Positions 8,965 through 17,068 of a stretch of 64,000 nucleotides of DNA are shown here, in pieces. Position 1 is the first letter of the stretch, and the number at the start of each line of letters is the position of its first letter. Origin of the DNA: Nostoc edaphicum CCNP1411 (GTDB lineage: Bacteria > Cyanobacteriota > Cyanobacteriia > Cyanobacteriales > Nostocaceae); contig NZ_CP054698.1 of NCBI RefSeq assembly GCF_014023275.1, forward strand, positions 6,471,001-6,535,000, in the 5' to 3' direction. The translations under genes and the position numbers were made by a program. The notes below the pieces were generated by a model. That model did not search any database and was not told where the DNA came from. It saw only the letters and a list, made by a program, of their open reading frames with translations.

Positions 8965-10320
8965 TCATTTGTCATTAGTTATTTGTCTTTGAGATACTAC
9001 GCGCACAAGGGGCGAGGTATGTACCAAAAACTCTTTATTAATAAGTGATTCTTTAGAACTCATTTCGGGCAATATATCCAAAGTCGTTGCTTCTTTGGCG
9101 ATCGCATCAGTAAATAACTCTTCGTATCGGTCTAGCGCTTGTTCAAAGGAATAGTTTTCTACCGCAAACTTTCTTCCCTTACGACCTAATTTTGCTGCTA
9201 ATTCCGGCTGATTATATAAATCCAGCACCGCCGCAGCCAAAGCATCTGCTGACTCTGGCTCAACGATAACGCCGCCGCCACTTTCTCGAATAGCTTTCGC
9301 AGCAGTCCCAGCAGCGGGAACTGAACCCACAATTGGGCGACCACTAGCTAACAACAGTGGTATTTTAGAAGGCATATTGAAGGAAATTACATTGCACTTT
9401 TGTACAATTAACCCCACATCTGTGGCTGCTAACATTTGCGGTAGTTTTTCTCGCGCTTGCAACGGTAGCAGCAAAACATTATCTGCACCACAAGCAAGAC
9501 AATGTTTCTGCAACCTTTCAAGAGCTTGGGATTCACCGGCTATAACAAAGACAATTTCTTTGAGATGACGCAACCGAACTGCTGCTTCTATGACTGTTTC
9601 TAAACCTTGCGTCAGAGCAATATTACCTGAATAAAGCACTACAAATTTACCATCGAGTTGATGGGTAGCTCTCCAAGAGTTATTCTCCTTTGGTAAAGGG
9701 CGAATAAAATTTAAATTTACCCAATTGGGAATGCAAGCAATTTTATTAACAGGTACATCTTTATTGATTAAATTATCTACAAAGCCATCGGCAATTACGC
9801 TAATAGTATGTGCAGTTCGGTAGGCAAATTTTTCTAAAGCTTCCAGAGCTTGAATCATCAACTTATTTTTAATTAGCCCAACACGCACAGCAGCTTCTGG
9901 GAGGATATCTTGCACATTCAGCACTACTGGGCAGTTGTATAACCAACTTATTAAGGTTGCAGGTAAACAAACTAGTAACGGCGGCACTGTTAAGAGAATT
10001 ACATCAGGTCGCTCACCCTTGAGGGCTTGTGGCAAACTCGTAAAAACAAAGCTCAACTCTAGCAGTAGCCGGTCTACAAGGTTAGGTTTAGACTTAATCC
10101 GCAGGTAGCTACGCTGAATTTTGACACCATTTTTCTGTTCAGTAACGTATAACTTACCCCGATATCCGTCGTAAATCTGACGCTGAGGATAGTTAGGCAT
10201 CCCTGTAATTACCCGCACTTGATGCCCCCGCTTCACCAGACCTTCTGCTAGTTCAGTCATCAAAGGTGCAATACCAATTGGTTCTGGATGATAATTGTAT
10301 GAATAAATCAGAATGTGCAT
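8965..10320 (-). CDS. Glycosyltransferase family 4 (scytonemin cluster)
   Basis: This is a 451-residue GT-B fold glycosyltransferase. The N-terminal acceptor half begins HILIYSYNYHPEPIGIAP with the PEPIG loop typical of WbuB/WcaI-like GT4 enzymes. The C-terminal donor half has VVLYSGNIALTQGLE and the nucleotide-sugar motif GGGVIVEPESADALA. A glycosyltransferase occupies this place in the N. punctiforme cluster. Its substrate is unknown; it might glycosylate a scytonemin precursor or act on the sheath polysaccharide in which the pigment is deposited. About 110 bp containing a small palindrome separate it from scyF. Confidence 0.85.
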   Translation of the reverse strand: MHILIYSYNYHPEPIGIAPLMTELAEGLVKRGHQVRVITGMPNYPQRQIYDGYRGKLYVTEQKNGVKIQRSYLRIKSKPNLVDRLLLELSFVFTSLPQALKGERPDVILLTVPPLLVCLPATLISWLYNCPVVLNVQDILPEAAVRVGLIKNKLMIQALEALEKFAYRTAHTISVIADGFVDNLINKDVPVNKIACIPNWVNLNFIRPLPKENNSWRATHQLDGKFVVLYSGNIALTQGLETVIEAAVRLRHLKEIVFVIAGESQALERLQKHCLACGADNVLLLPLQAREKLPQMLAATDVGLIVQKCNVISFNMPSKIPLLLASGRPIVGSVPAAGTAAKAIRESGGGVIVEPESADALAAAVLDLYNQPELAAKLGRKGRKFAVENYSFEQALDRYEELFTDAIAKEATTLDILPEMSSKESLINKEFLVHTSPLVRVVSQRQITNDK

Positions 10321-10337
10321 TAACCGTTAATGTCCTG

Positions 10338-10400
10338 AAGGTTTGTAGTAAGCACTTTAGTGCTTAGAAAATAAGGACTAAAGTCCTTACTACGAACTTG
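10338..10400. repeat. Small palindrome between scyF and the glycosyltransferase
   Basis: The gap contains AAGCACTTTAGTGCTT and AGGACTAAAGTCCT, two adjacent self-complementary stretches of a dispersed repeat family (another member is near 55900). On the minus strand it could act as a transcript processing or attenuation hairpin between scyF and the downstream genes. Confidence 0.5.
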
Positions 10401-10430
10401 CTTACCTATCAATTTCGACTTGACAGACTA

Positions 10431-11630
10431 CTAGCACTGTTTTTGCAGTTCCTTTTCTAAACTGAAGACTGGCTTTTGTTGTCCACGTTTCCGCAATGTG
10501 ATGGTAGCAGCCCCAAATCCAAGCAATGCTAAACTCAGTGCTGAACTTGGCTCCGGTACTTGCTTCCTGTTTTCTACATTTAGCACTTGGACGCGACCTT
10601 GGAAGAAATCGCCCACATAAAGCTTGTCATCTTTGAGGGTTGTGCCACCCGTCCAGTTAAATCTGCCGGGAGTGAGGTCGAGGGGGTTGCCAAAAGGAGG
10701 GCCAGTGAATGCTGGAGGCGGTACAGGATTACCTGATGCATCGCGGGCATTTTCACCGAAGGAAGTCAAGAAGTTACCGTTTTTATCAAATACCTGAACG
10801 CGGCTGTTGATAGAATCAGCTACATAAATATTCTCTTGGTCGTCCACTTCGATGCCAATTGGCTGAAGAAACTGTCCAAGTTCGCTACCTGCTGAACCAA
10901 ATGCCAACAGAGGATTACCAGTTGGATCGAGTACTTGAACGCGGTTGTTATACTGGTCAGCTACAAAAATATTTCCACTAACTGGGGAAATTCTTACACC
11001 TGCTACACCTTGGAACTCACCAGGTGCTGTGCCTCTAGTACCACCAATGACACCAAGTTGCTGTCCGTCTGATGTATATTTAAGAATCCTTTCGCCGTTA
11101 AAATCACCAACGTACACGTTGCCAGTTTTGTCAAATGTCAAACCAGATGGCCCAAAGAACAATCTATCCTCTACCAGAGGGGTAAATGCTCCATTTGCAA
11201 AGGATCTAATAAAGTTACCCTGAGAATCGAATTGATTGATGCGGTTGTTGTAAACATCACCTGAATACAGATCCCCTGTTACTGGATTAAAGTCTACAGT
11301 TGTTGGCTCGTCAAATTGTCCGGGCCCTGTGCCGCCGGAGCCAATTGCTCCAATATACTGACCGCTAGGATTAAATATTTCAATTTTGTTACCAAGGTCG
11401 TAGTTAGGAGTACCATCCGCCGGGTTAATACCGCGTCCGTTAGCTATGAGGGTATTCCCTTGGCTATCCACTGCTATCCCTTGAGGAACAAACAGTTCTC
11501 CAGGGCCGAAGCCGGGGCTACCAATACTTCTGTCGTAAGTTAATGTTACAGCATTGGCTTGGGCTGCTGTTGCCAGCACGGTGAATCCTGTACCGAGAAT
11601 AGCAAGTGACAAATTTTTGACTAATCCCAT
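10431..11630 (-). CDS. scyF: ScyF: exported NHL-repeat protein with PEP-CTERM tail
   Basis: This 399-residue protein has an N-terminal signal peptide (GLVKNLSLAILGTG to ATAAQANAV). Six or so NHL beta-propeller blades follow, with repeated motifs such as IYVADSINSRVQVFD, IFVADQYNNRVQVLD and GPGQF. The PEP-CTERM anchor is VPEPSSALSLALLGFGAA followed by LRKRG. It should therefore be exported and sorted at the outer side of the cell. ScyF is a conserved part of the scytonemin cluster; its exact role is not established, and a structural or scaffolding part in periplasmic assembly of the pigment is the usual suggestion. It lies 172 bp downstream of scyE on the same strand. Confidence 0.93.
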   Translation of the reverse strand: MGLVKNLSLAILGTGFTVLATAAQANAVTLTYDRSIGSPGFGPGELFVPQGIAVDSQGNTLIANGRGINPADGTPNYDLGNKIEIFNPSGQYIGAIGSGGTGPGQFDEPTTVDFNPVTGDLYSGDVYNNRINQFDSQGNFIRSFANGAFTPLVEDRLFFGPSGLTFDKTGNVYVGDFNGERILKYTSDGQQLGVIGGTRGTAPGEFQGVAGVRISPVSGNIFVADQYNNRVQVLDPTGNPLLAFGSAGSELGQFLQPIGIEVDDQENIYVADSINSRVQVFDKNGNFLTSFGENARDASGNPVPPPAFTGPPFGNPLDLTPGRFNWTGGTTLKDDKLYVGDFFQGRVQVLNVENRKQVPEPSSALSLALLGFGAATITLRKRGQQKPVFSLEKELQKQC

Positions 11631-11802
11631 GAGTTTGAAGTCCTGGTTGTATGAGTGTATACTCTTTCCTAGACTAATTTTGTTCCCAGTCCTAGTTGGG
11701 GAACCCTAAAATTCGGGCTGCTGCCTCTTGTTTGAAATGCAACTTTCTGTGTGAGGCAGCAGCTTATTTTCTACCCATTACCTGACACCAGGTAATGAGG
11801 AA

Positions 11803-13185
11803 TTAGACTATCTCTGCTTTGGCTAGCAATTCACCCAACTTGTGTTGGCGTTTGCGCTTGGCGATCGCACCAGTTGCGCCTACACTAGCAAGTGCTAATA
11901 AGCCCAAGATTGAGGTAGGTTCGGGGACTTTTTCGGCAACGATACCATCCACCCGAACAACCGACCCTAGTTCTGGCCCAACACCGCGTTTGGTGATGTA
12001 TATTTGCCCGTCAGGGCCAATATCGATTCCAGCAGACGATTCTAGCCCTTCACCGGCAGCCACCAGCGTTGTGCGAGTCAAATCGGGAGCAACTTGAATT
12101 AGAGAACCGGGGAGGAATCGCAAGTCACCTTGCAACTGAGACTCGTCGCCGAACTGCAAGACTAGCAAGTTGCCTTCTTCATCAAAGGTTAAGTCTGTGA
12201 TTTGGGTAAAGCCATCTAGAAAAACCTCTGGGTTGCCATCGTCACCGATGCGGAAGATCCGCGATTCATTTTCTGGATATGGAAAACCTGAATATTCGGC
12301 AACGTATAAGGCTCCATCGGGGCCAATTGTGCCACCTGTAGGTACTGATTGAATTGCGATGTTTCCTCCTGGAAGTATCTCTACTAGCCCTGGAGGTAGT
12401 TCTTGTCCTGGTGGAAGGGGTGGTAATGATGAGGCACTAAGGACTTTCTTGGGAATTGCGATCGCCTGAAAGTCACTTCCGTCAAGTTTGATTTTGTAGG
12501 CGGTGTTTCCACCCCCGTCAACGACATAAGCAGTATCACCACTAACGGTCAAATCAAAGGGGTTGGTAACTACATCCCCACGGTCTGGGTTATTAGTAAT
12601 TTCATACTTGCCGAAGTCAAAAATACTTTCCAGTTCCCCGGTATTCAAGTCAGCTTTGAAAAGTTGTGCTAAAAGCGGGGTATTCAGGACTTTATCGGGT
12701 GTGGATGGCGGAAAAGTAACAAGTTGCTGCTCTGGGATTGGGAAATTAGCACCAAGGTTAAGTGATTCTAAATCACGATTTCCTGGATAACCAGCAAACC
12801 CAGTCAGAAGATAAGCATTTCCCTGAGAGTCAAATTGTACGTCTTGAATACCAGCGCCTTGGTTCCCAGTTGGTTGCTCTGCTATAGATTGAAAGTTATT
12901 GAATAGACGCTGTGGCTGACCACCTGGTGTAACTTTGACCAGTGAACCACTATTACCAGCACAGATAGGCTGAAACAGTGTACTCGGAGATGGTTGGCAA
13001 TTTCCGTTTCCTCCGATACCTGGCTCTGCTACGTAGAGACTGCCATCGGGGCCAAAGCTAACAGCCCGTGCATTACTGATTCCATCGACAATTGTCGTTA
13101 GAGTTGCAGCTTGTACAGATGGTGTTCCGCAAATAGCAGCAAAACAAAATGTCAGAGATGTCAGAGCAAATGATTTGAGTTTCAT
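11803..13185 (-). CDS. scyE: ScyE: exported ScyD/E-family protein with PEP-CTERM tail
   Basis: This 460-residue exported beta-propeller-like protein is paralogous to ScyD: both contain SFGPDGSLYVAEPGIGGNG-like blades, a DLTFDEEGNLLVLQ strand and the (A/S)IDIGPDGQIYITKRG segment. The ATG at 13185 gives a clear signal peptide, KLKSFALTSLTFCFAAICG; a TTG three codons upstream is less likely. The C-terminus is VPEPTSILGLLALASVGAT then KRKRQ, a PEP-CTERM sorting signal. ScyE is thought to act in late, periplasmic steps of scytonemin formation. It is in line with scyD (128 bp gap) and scyF. Confidence 0.94.
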   Translation of the reverse strand: MKLKSFALTSLTFCFAAICGTPSVQAATLTTIVDGISNARAVSFGPDGSLYVAEPGIGGNGNCQPSPSTLFQPICAGNSGSLVKVTPGGQPQRLFNNFQSIAEQPTGNQGAGIQDVQFDSQGNAYLLTGFAGYPGNRDLESLNLGANFPIPEQQLVTFPPSTPDKVLNTPLLAQLFKADLNTGELESIFDFGKYEITNNPDRGDVVTNPFDLTVSGDTAYVVDGGGNTAYKIKLDGSDFQAIAIPKKVLSASSLPPLPPGQELPPGLVEILPGGNIAIQSVPTGGTIGPDGALYVAEYSGFPYPENESRIFRIGDDGNPEVFLDGFTQITDLTFDEEGNLLVLQFGDESQLQGDLRFLPGSLIQVAPDLTRTTLVAAGEGLESSAGIDIGPDGQIYITKRGVGPELGSVVRVDGIVAEKVPEPTSILGLLALASVGATGAIAKRKRQHKLGELLAKAEIV

Positions 13186-13312
13186 ACCTTTCAAGAGAGA
13201 TTAAGAGTTACTAATTTCGGGAAAGTTTTATGGTTTTAAAGACAAGAAATCCTAGTCCCTGAAGAATGCAGGGTAAATGTCCTTGAGAGGAACTGATATT
13301 GGTTTGAAACTT

Positions 13313-14593
13313 TTACTTGAGCGCCACAACTTTATCTCTGAGCGGTTTGGGGATTCTTTTTTTGTGCAGCCAAGTAACGCCGAAGGCAGCGATCGCAAAC
13401 ACGCCGAAAGCAGAATCAGGTTCAGGAACAGATTTGGTATTCTCAATTCTGATCACTTGTCCAAATCCAGGGCGATCGCCTCGGTTGGTGACGTATACTG
13501 CACCATCAGCACCAATAGTCAGGGCGCTAGGCGACTCTAATCCATTGCCACTCATAAGAGTTGTGCGTGTCCCATCGGCAGCTATTTTGATCACAGAACC
13601 ATCAAAATCACCCTTCCAGGCTGACTGATTGGCGTACTGCAAAGCATATAAATTGCCCTCAGTATCAAATTCCAAGTCTGTGAGTTGGGTAAAACCATCG
13701 GCGAAGACTGTGGGTAAACCATCAGCACCGACTCGATAGATTTTTGCCCCACCTTCTGGGAAGGGAAAACCAGTAAATTGGCTGATGTAATAAGCGCCAT
13801 CAAGTCCTTTAGCCACACTTGAGGGTACAGCTTGGGTTGCAAACTGCGATCGCACCTCTTCACCTTGAGATGGAACCTGTGCAGGTTCATTGGATGGTGT
13901 ACCGGAGGGTGGAAAGACTGGATTAGTTAATATATCTTGGGGAAACGCAACTATCGCCTGCAAATTCCTACCACCAGTGTTAACACTGAGTAAATCGTTT
14001 GCACCTGCATCAACTGCAACTAACTTATTGCCATCTATGACGAAACCCAAGGGATTGCTACCGAAATCACCACCATCGGGATTGTTGGCGAGTTCATAGT
14101 TAGCTAAATCGGCAACACTCGCCCAGGTATTGGTATTAAAGTCGGGAGCGATGATTTTACCGAGGTCAGTGTAACCTAAATTGCGATCGCGAAAAGCTGG
14201 ATTCGCCCCATACCCAATCAGAACATAAGGTTTACCTGTAGCATCAAATTGGATGTCACGAGGGCCACCGGCTCCGGTTCCATCTGGTAATGCTAAAGAA
14301 GGAAGTCCTGTAAGTATGCGTTCGGTTTTACCATTCTCAATTTTGGTAACTGCCCCACTAGTGCCATAGCATAAAGAATCGCCTTGACCACTTGGTGGTG
14401 GAACACAAGCCCCATTTCCCCCGATTCCTGCCTCTGTGACATAGAGATTGCCATCAGGGCCAAAGCTCAGACCTCCGGCATTATATAGACCGTCGGCGAT
14501 TACTGAAAAGGATGCAGCTTCCGCAGCTTTCATTCCCGAAAAAGCGGCAACACAAAAAGTTAGAAAGGTAATAGTAAGTTGTTTTAATTTCAT
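13313..14593 (-). CDS. scyD: ScyD: exported ScyD/E-family protein with PEP-CTERM tail
   Basis: This is a 426-residue paralogue of the adjacent ScyE with the same architecture. It has a signal peptide (KLKQLTITFLTFCVAAFSG), repeated propeller strands (SFGPDGNLYVTEAGIGGNG, DLEFDTEGNLYALQ, GADGAVYVTNRG) and a short PEP-CTERM region, VPEPDSAFGVFAIAAFG then KKRIPK. ScyD and ScyE clearly arose by tandem duplication. Published work on the N. punctiforme cluster places ScyD, E and F in the periplasm. About 100 bp containing a dispersed repeat separate it from scyC. Confidence 0.94.
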   Translation of the reverse strand: MKLKQLTITFLTFCVAAFSGMKAAEAASFSVIADGLYNAGGLSFGPDGNLYVTEAGIGGNGACVPPPSGQGDSLCYGTSGAVTKIENGKTERILTGLPSLALPDGTGAGGPRDIQFDATGKPYVLIGYGANPAFRDRNLGYTDLGKIIAPDFNTNTWASVADLANYELANNPDGGDFGSNPLGFVIDGNKLVAVDAGANDLLSVNTGGRNLQAIVAFPQDILTNPVFPPSGTPSNEPAQVPSQGEEVRSQFATQAVPSSVAKGLDGAYYISQFTGFPFPEGGAKIYRVGADGLPTVFADGFTQLTDLEFDTEGNLYALQYANQSAWKGDFDGSVIKIAADGTRTTLMSGNGLESPSALTIGADGAVYVTNRGDRPGFGQVIRIENTKSVPEPDSAFGVFAIAAFGVTWLHKKRIPKPLRDKVVALK

Positions 14594-14627
14594 GTGTTGC
14601 AGAGAATTGAGGTAGAAATTTTAAACG

Positions 14628-14694
14628 CAAAGGGACGCTGTAGACGCTTTTGCGGCTTGCCGCAGGCTGGGAAGCGCAGAGGAACGCTGAGGTT
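14628..14694. repeat. Dispersed GCCTGCGG-type repeat between scyC and scyD
   Basis: The gap carries GCGGCTTGCCGCAGGCTGGG and flanking ACGCTG motifs. The same sequence is found inverted at about 5971-6038 upstream of trpE. It is probably a dispersed palindromic repeat without a cluster-specific function. Confidence 0.6.
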
Positions 14695-15663
14695 TTAGTT
14701 AGTAACTAGGGATTCTTGAGTTTTTGGGAGGTAGCTCATTCCCCGATCAAATGATTTGAGGTTGCCGGCTTTGGCTTCGAGTAAACGTTTGATGTTCATG
14801 CTCTCAGCGCCATAGTCTTCAATTTGAAGTTTGCCGTGGGTAACAGTTCCATCTGTTTTCCAAAATGTGATGCGATGCAGGATAAAACCAGAAGCTTCGG
14901 GGTCAGCGAAAGCGTAGGCAGTTGGGATAAGTAACGCTACAGAACGCTGATAATAGTCGTACTCTGGATAAAAATATTCTTGTTCAAGCAAGTAGTATTT
15001 ACTCAGACTATGAACTCGCACAGAAACTTTTACCTTCTGGTCATATTCATCTTTGAATTCACCTGATTCAGAATTAATATCACCATTCGGCCGCAGCAAA
15101 TGCGCCCATTCATCTACGTTTTGTAAGTCTTTTAAGTATTCAATGCCGATTTCAATTGGGGCATCAACATAAATGGTATCTGTATCGATAAAGTGGCTTC
15201 CTTTGGCTGCTGAGGTCAGACCCGCCTTGCGTTCCAAATTACCTTTGAGAGAACGGCATTCGGAAGTGTGTACTGTGTGAATTCCCTGCATAATCATCTG
15301 AGTCTGTCGTTTGGGATCGACAAAGCTTAACCAATGAAAGTACACACCTTTTTCATCTGTCCCCGGCTCGATGTAGTCGGTGGGAAACAGCAAAACAGGG
15401 TAAACCTGAAAATATTTTTGATACTCTAATCCGCAGTGCCACTCAATACCATAAAACAGTGGGTTTTCTAGTTTCTTAACATGATAGTAAAGATTTTTGT
15501 GATAACCAGATGCAGTTCCGAGCCAGGTATCTTCATCAATTTGCTCTTGCATCCGGCTATAAAGTGTCCATTCGTCTAAGTTCTTTAAACTACAAAGGTA
15601 GTCAAAGGCGCTCTCTGGTGAAGTAGCAATGTAAGCTGATGTTGCAAAAGTATTTTTTTCCAC
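14695..15663 (-). CDS. scyC: ScyC: cyclase of scytonemin monomer synthesis
   Basis: ScyC cyclises the beta-keto acid made by ScyA, with decarboxylation, to the tricyclic ketone that forms half of scytonemin (established for the N. punctiforme enzyme). The 322-residue protein has no signal peptide and should be cytoplasmic. Its two halves resemble each other: SPESAFDYLCSLKNLDEW (about 14-31) recurs as APIEIGIEYLKDLQNVDEW (about 168-186), and each is followed by strands and an aromatic-rich LL(F/I)PT segment. That suggests a tandem SRPBCC/START-like fold. It starts 25 bp after scyB. Confidence 0.94.
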   Translation of the reverse strand: MEKNTFATSAYIATSPESAFDYLCSLKNLDEWTLYSRMQEQIDEDTWLGTASGYHKNLYYHVKKLENPLFYGIEWHCGLEYQKYFQVYPVLLFPTDYIEPGTDEKGVYFHWLSFVDPKRQTQMIMQGIHTVHTSECRSLKGNLERKAGLTSAAKGSHFIDTDTIYVDAPIEIGIEYLKDLQNVDEWAHLLRPNGDINSESGEFKDEYDQKVKVSVRVHSLSKYYLLEQEYFYPEYDYYQRSVALLIPTAYAFADPEASGFILHRITFWKTDGTVTHGKLQIEDYGAESMNIKRLLEAKAGNLKSFDRGMSYLPKTQESLVTN

Positions 15664-15688
15664 TTCTCACTCCTTAAGATAGTAATAA

Positions 15689-16750
15689 TTAAGCTGCGAT
15701 CGCTTTAGTTTTGTTCCGCTTACTATTGTTGATCCGGTCTTCTGCTAAACGTTTTGCAGCATCGTTGGTAGTAACTCCCTGCGCTTTAGCAATCTCAAAA
15801 ATTGCTAATAGCGTGTCATAAATGTTATGCACTTGCTTAAAAGCTTTTTCTTCGTCATAACCAATCATTTCGTTGTAAACATTAATTAGCCCTCCGGCAT
15901 TAATTACATAATCAGGGCTGTAGAGAATTCCTTTTTTGGTAAGCATTTGACTATGTAGTTGCTCATTCTCCAATTGATTATTAGCGGCACCAGCAATAAT
16001 CGAAGCTTGTAAAAAAGGAATTGTATGACTATTAAGAATTCCTCCTAAAGCGCAAGGAGCAAAGATATCTACATCAAGAGAGTAAATTTCAGTTGGTTCT
16101 ACAACAGTTGCACCAAAAAGCCGTTTTGCTTCTTCCGTTTTTGCTGGATCTACATCGCTAACAAAAAGCTTGACATCATGCTCATGTAAGTGCCGACAAA
16201 GATTTTTACCGACATTTCCTAATCCTTGAACTGCAACTTTCATCCCATCAAGTCTTTTGCTCTGCCAACGAGATTCAACAGCGGCTTTAATTCCGAGAAA
16301 AACTCCTAATGATGTTATGGGAGCAGGCCCACCAGATTTTTCTGATACCCCAACAACATGTTTCGTTTCTTGACTAATTGTCCGCACATTGTCAGGAGTA
16401 ATATTGACATCTTGTCCGGTGATAAAACGTCCATTCAGGCTATCAACAAAACGTCCATAAGCTCTCAACAGATCATCTGTTTTATTTTCAGGATTAGCGA
16501 TAATGACTGCCTTTGCTCCACCAGCGGGAATATTTGCACAGGCAGCTTTATAAGTCATACCCCGACTCAGACGAAGCGCATCTTTTAAAGCAGCTTCTTC
16601 GTTGATATAAGGCATGAGTCTTGTAGCTCCCATTGCTGGGCCTAAGCTCGTATCATGGATGGCAATAATTGCCTTAATTTCGGGGTTTTTACCATGACAA
16701 AATAGAACTTGTTCATGACCCATTTCTCTAACAGTTTCAAATAGCAGCAT
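15689..16750 (-). CDS. scyB: ScyB: tryptophan dehydrogenase (leucine-dehydrogenase family)
   Basis: ScyB oxidatively deaminates tryptophan to indole-3-pyruvate with NAD+, giving one of the two substrates of ScyA. The 353-residue protein belongs to the Glu/Leu/Phe/Val dehydrogenases. It has GPAMGATRL in the substrate site, the catalytic lysine region RGMTYKAACANIPAGGAKAV, and the NAD-binding VQGLGNVGKNL. The ATG start gives MLLFETVREMGHEQV, the normal start for leucine-dehydrogenase-type enzymes. It lies 318 bp downstream of scyA and 25 bp upstream of scyC. Confidence 0.95.
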   Translation of the reverse strand: MLLFETVREMGHEQVLFCHGKNPEIKAIIAIHDTSLGPAMGATRLMPYINEEAALKDALRLSRGMTYKAACANIPAGGAKAVIIANPENKTDDLLRAYGRFVDSLNGRFITGQDVNITPDNVRTISQETKHVVGVSEKSGGPAPITSLGVFLGIKAAVESRWQSKRLDGMKVAVQGLGNVGKNLCRHLHEHDVKLFVSDVDPAKTEEAKRLFGATVVEPTEIYSLDVDIFAPCALGGILNSHTIPFLQASIIAGAANNQLENEQLHSQMLTKKGILYSPDYVINAGGLINVYNEMIGYDEEKAFKQVHNIYDTLLAIFEIAKAQGVTTNDAAKRLAEDRINNSKRNKTKAIAA

Positions 16751-17068
16751 CTTGACCTCTTGATATTGTTTGGGATTGGTTAGAGAAAGTAATTACCATT
16801 ACAAAATGTAAAGATGTAGACACAAAAACACTCTCGAACATTAATATTGGATGGTGTTAAGAAGAGACTTTAGGTTTCAAAAATCAAAACTTTAAAATTC
16901 CAGTTAATTGAGCAGATACATTTTTTGGCTGGAATAAAGTTTTTGCCGCTTCTAAATTTATCCTTTGTCTTTTGCTGAATGGACAAATTCAAACTGGATT
17001 GCAAAATCCGCCTTGTTGAGGTGTTTTAGTGCCTATAACAATTGAAAGGAAATTCTCAGCTTTCAAAA
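16751..17068. other. scyA-scyB intergenic region
   Basis: This 318-bp AT-rich gap contains no ORF or repeat family that I recognise. The motif found upstream of scyA and trpE was looked for here and not found, so scyB is probably read through from scyA or has a different promoter. Confidence 0.5.
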
